Source: Lewinella sp039816955
Lineage (GTDB): Bacteria; Bacteroidota; Bacteroidia; Chitinophagales; Saprospiraceae
DNA length: 64,000 nt
Assembly: GCA_039816955.1 (NCBI GenBank)
Contig: JBCBWU010000004.1
Location: 1 to 64,000 of the forward strand
Reading direction: 5' to 3'
Shown here: in pieces, positions 63,562 to 64,000 of the stretch
How the letters are laid out: each line of letters starts with the position of its first letter
Numbering within the stretch: the first letter of the stretch is position 1
Translations under genes and position numbers: made by a program
Notes under the pieces: model-generated
Databases searched by the model: none
Told to the model about the DNA's origin: nothing
What the model saw: the letters and a program-made list of their open reading frames with translations, nothing else

Positions 63562-63783
63562 ACAAGAGAGACGTGAACATCGGTTATTAAGGGTACTTTA
63601 GAAGGCTTCTTTTTCAAGCTTCTAAGGAATTATCAAACGTGCAGTTTCCAGAAATGTTGAGTCCTCTATTATCTAAAAAAAGGTGCAAGTCGCAGTCCGG
63701 GTTGTAAAGCGTAAAAACGAAACTTAATTTGAAAACGGCAAGAAAATTACAGAAAATCTGCAAAAGGGCGTAAAAAAAGAAAT
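63562..63783 (-). promoter_or_regulatory. Leader/promoter region of the NRPS-PKS operon
   Basis: This 222-bp AT-rich spacer separates the vWA-protein stop from the NRPS 1 start and is the only sizeable gap upstream of the ten-gene operon, so a promoter is expected here. On the minus strand I found a partial match to the Bacteroidota -7 element (TAAGTTTC near 63,720-63,727) but no well-placed -33 TTTG. No canonical binding site is recognised. A stem-loop lies within it. Confidence 0.45.
63598..63625 (-). repeat. Inverted repeat (stem-loop) in the operon leader
   Basis: Arms TTAGAAGGCTT and AAGCTTCTAA pair over 10 bp with one bulged G around a 7-nt loop, ending ~37 bp upstream of the NRPS 1 start codon. 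It is not followed by a T-run on the minus strand, so it is more likely a 5'-UTR structure or operator than a terminator. Confidence 0.5.
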
Positions 63784-64000
63784 TTAGTTCTGACCGGTTC
63801 TGGCAAGCAGTTCTGCGGTGTTTGTTAGTTGGTTCAGAAAAGCACGTCTTATTCCGTAAGGGTCGTCTCCCAATGAGTTAATGGCAATTTCTTCTACAAG
63901 TTGCAGGTCAGCAACTCCAGTGTAATCAGAGTCTTGTAGAAGCAAGCTGTAAGCGGCTATTGCGGTGGCCCAACGGTAGTTGCAGCTGGTTTCTTCAACG
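63784..64000 (-). CDS. von Willebrand factor A-domain protein (YfbK-like), C-terminal fragment
   Basis: Open frame entering from the right edge and ending at TAA 63784-63786; 72 codons including the stop are visible. The sequence WATAIAAYSLLLQDSDYTG, followed by SLGDDPYGIRRAFLNQL and AELL, matches the C-terminal DUF3520 segment found in YfbK-type vWA proteins (consensus AVAEFGLLLRDS ... YRAEF). The vWA domain itself would lie outside the window. These proteins are usually exported or lipoproteins of unknown function and are not linked to secondary metabolism. It is on the same strand as, and 222 bp upstream of, the NRPS operon. Confidence 0.75.
   Translation of the reverse strand, partial: VEETSCNYRWATAIAAYSLLLQDSDYTGVADLQLVEEIAINSLGDDPYGIRRAFLNQLTNTAELLARTGQN

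Noticed and set aside
1..64000. CRISPR arrays, tRNA or rRNA genes, insertion sequences, att sites.
   Set aside because: No short regularly spaced repeats, RNA-gene landmarks, transposase or integrase genes were seen; the only large repeats are the NRPS module duplications.

Overview
The window looks like the chromosome of a Bacteroidota bacterium, plausibly a marine or gliding Saprospiria- or Chitinophagia-type lineage. The evidence is a CarboxypepD_reg/OMP beta-barrel receptor, hybrid histidine-kinase styles typical of the phylum, no obvious Shine-Dalgarno sites, and NRPS proteins carrying TubC-type docking domains. Genus cannot be fixed from the sequence alone.

Layout. Positions 1-5.4 kb hold ordinary genes: two convergent orphan sensor histidine kinases, mannose-6-phosphate isomerase (manA), and a divergently transcribed protein joining an effector-associated (death-like) domain to a CHAT caspase-like protease domain. 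Positions 5.4-7.8 kb hold an outer-membrane TonB-receptor-type beta-barrel protein. From 63.6 kb down to 7.9 kb, on the minus strand, ten genes with junctions between a 17-nt overlap and a 32-nt gap form what appears to be one ~55.7 kb operon for a hybrid nonribosomal peptide/polyketide. At the right edge is the C-terminal end of a YfbK-like von Willebrand factor A protein (DUF3520), on the same strand and upstream of the operon.

The assembly line, in order of action: protein 1 (4580 aa) C-A-PCP x4 plus a terminal C; protein 2 (641 aa) A-PCP; protein 3 (1010 aa) KS-AT-ACP; protein 4 (6659 aa) TubC-C-A-PCP-E / C-A-PCP / C-C-A(degenerate)-PCP / C-A-PCP / KS-AT-KR-ACP; protein 5 (3476 aa) TubC-C-A-PCP / C-A-PCP / C-A-PCP-TE. 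Reading the ten specificity positions by eye against GrsA gives three canonical codes: DVWHLSLIDK (Ser) twice, DFWNIGMVHK (Thr) and DAWTIAAICK (Phe). The inferred order is starter, Lys-like residue, three residues selected by one nearly invariant uncommon pocket, an unassigned residue, a ketide, D-Ser, Thr, (dead-A module), Phe, a reduced ketide, X, Ser, X, then release. The Phe module followed by malonyl-type KS-AT-KR predicts a statine-type unit (4-amino-3-hydroxy-5-phenylpentanoate), the pharmacophore of aspartic-protease inhibitors.

Downstream of the release domain the operon continues with a secreted S12 (beta-lactamase-fold) hydrolase with a TPR-like tail, a type II thioesterase, a SyrD/PvdE-type ABC exporter, a membrane-anchored penicillin-acylase-family Ntn hydrolase and a small membrane protein. 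This set resembles pyoverdine (PvdE/PvdQ) and prodrug (ClbP-type) logic: export to the periplasm, then deacylation or peptide trimming there. The most unusual points are the pseudo-adenylation domain behind tandem condensation domains, the exact 3,093-bp tandem duplication of A-PCP-C units, the split C | A-PCP module, and matching C-terminal tails on exactly those two proteins that precede TubC-docking partners.
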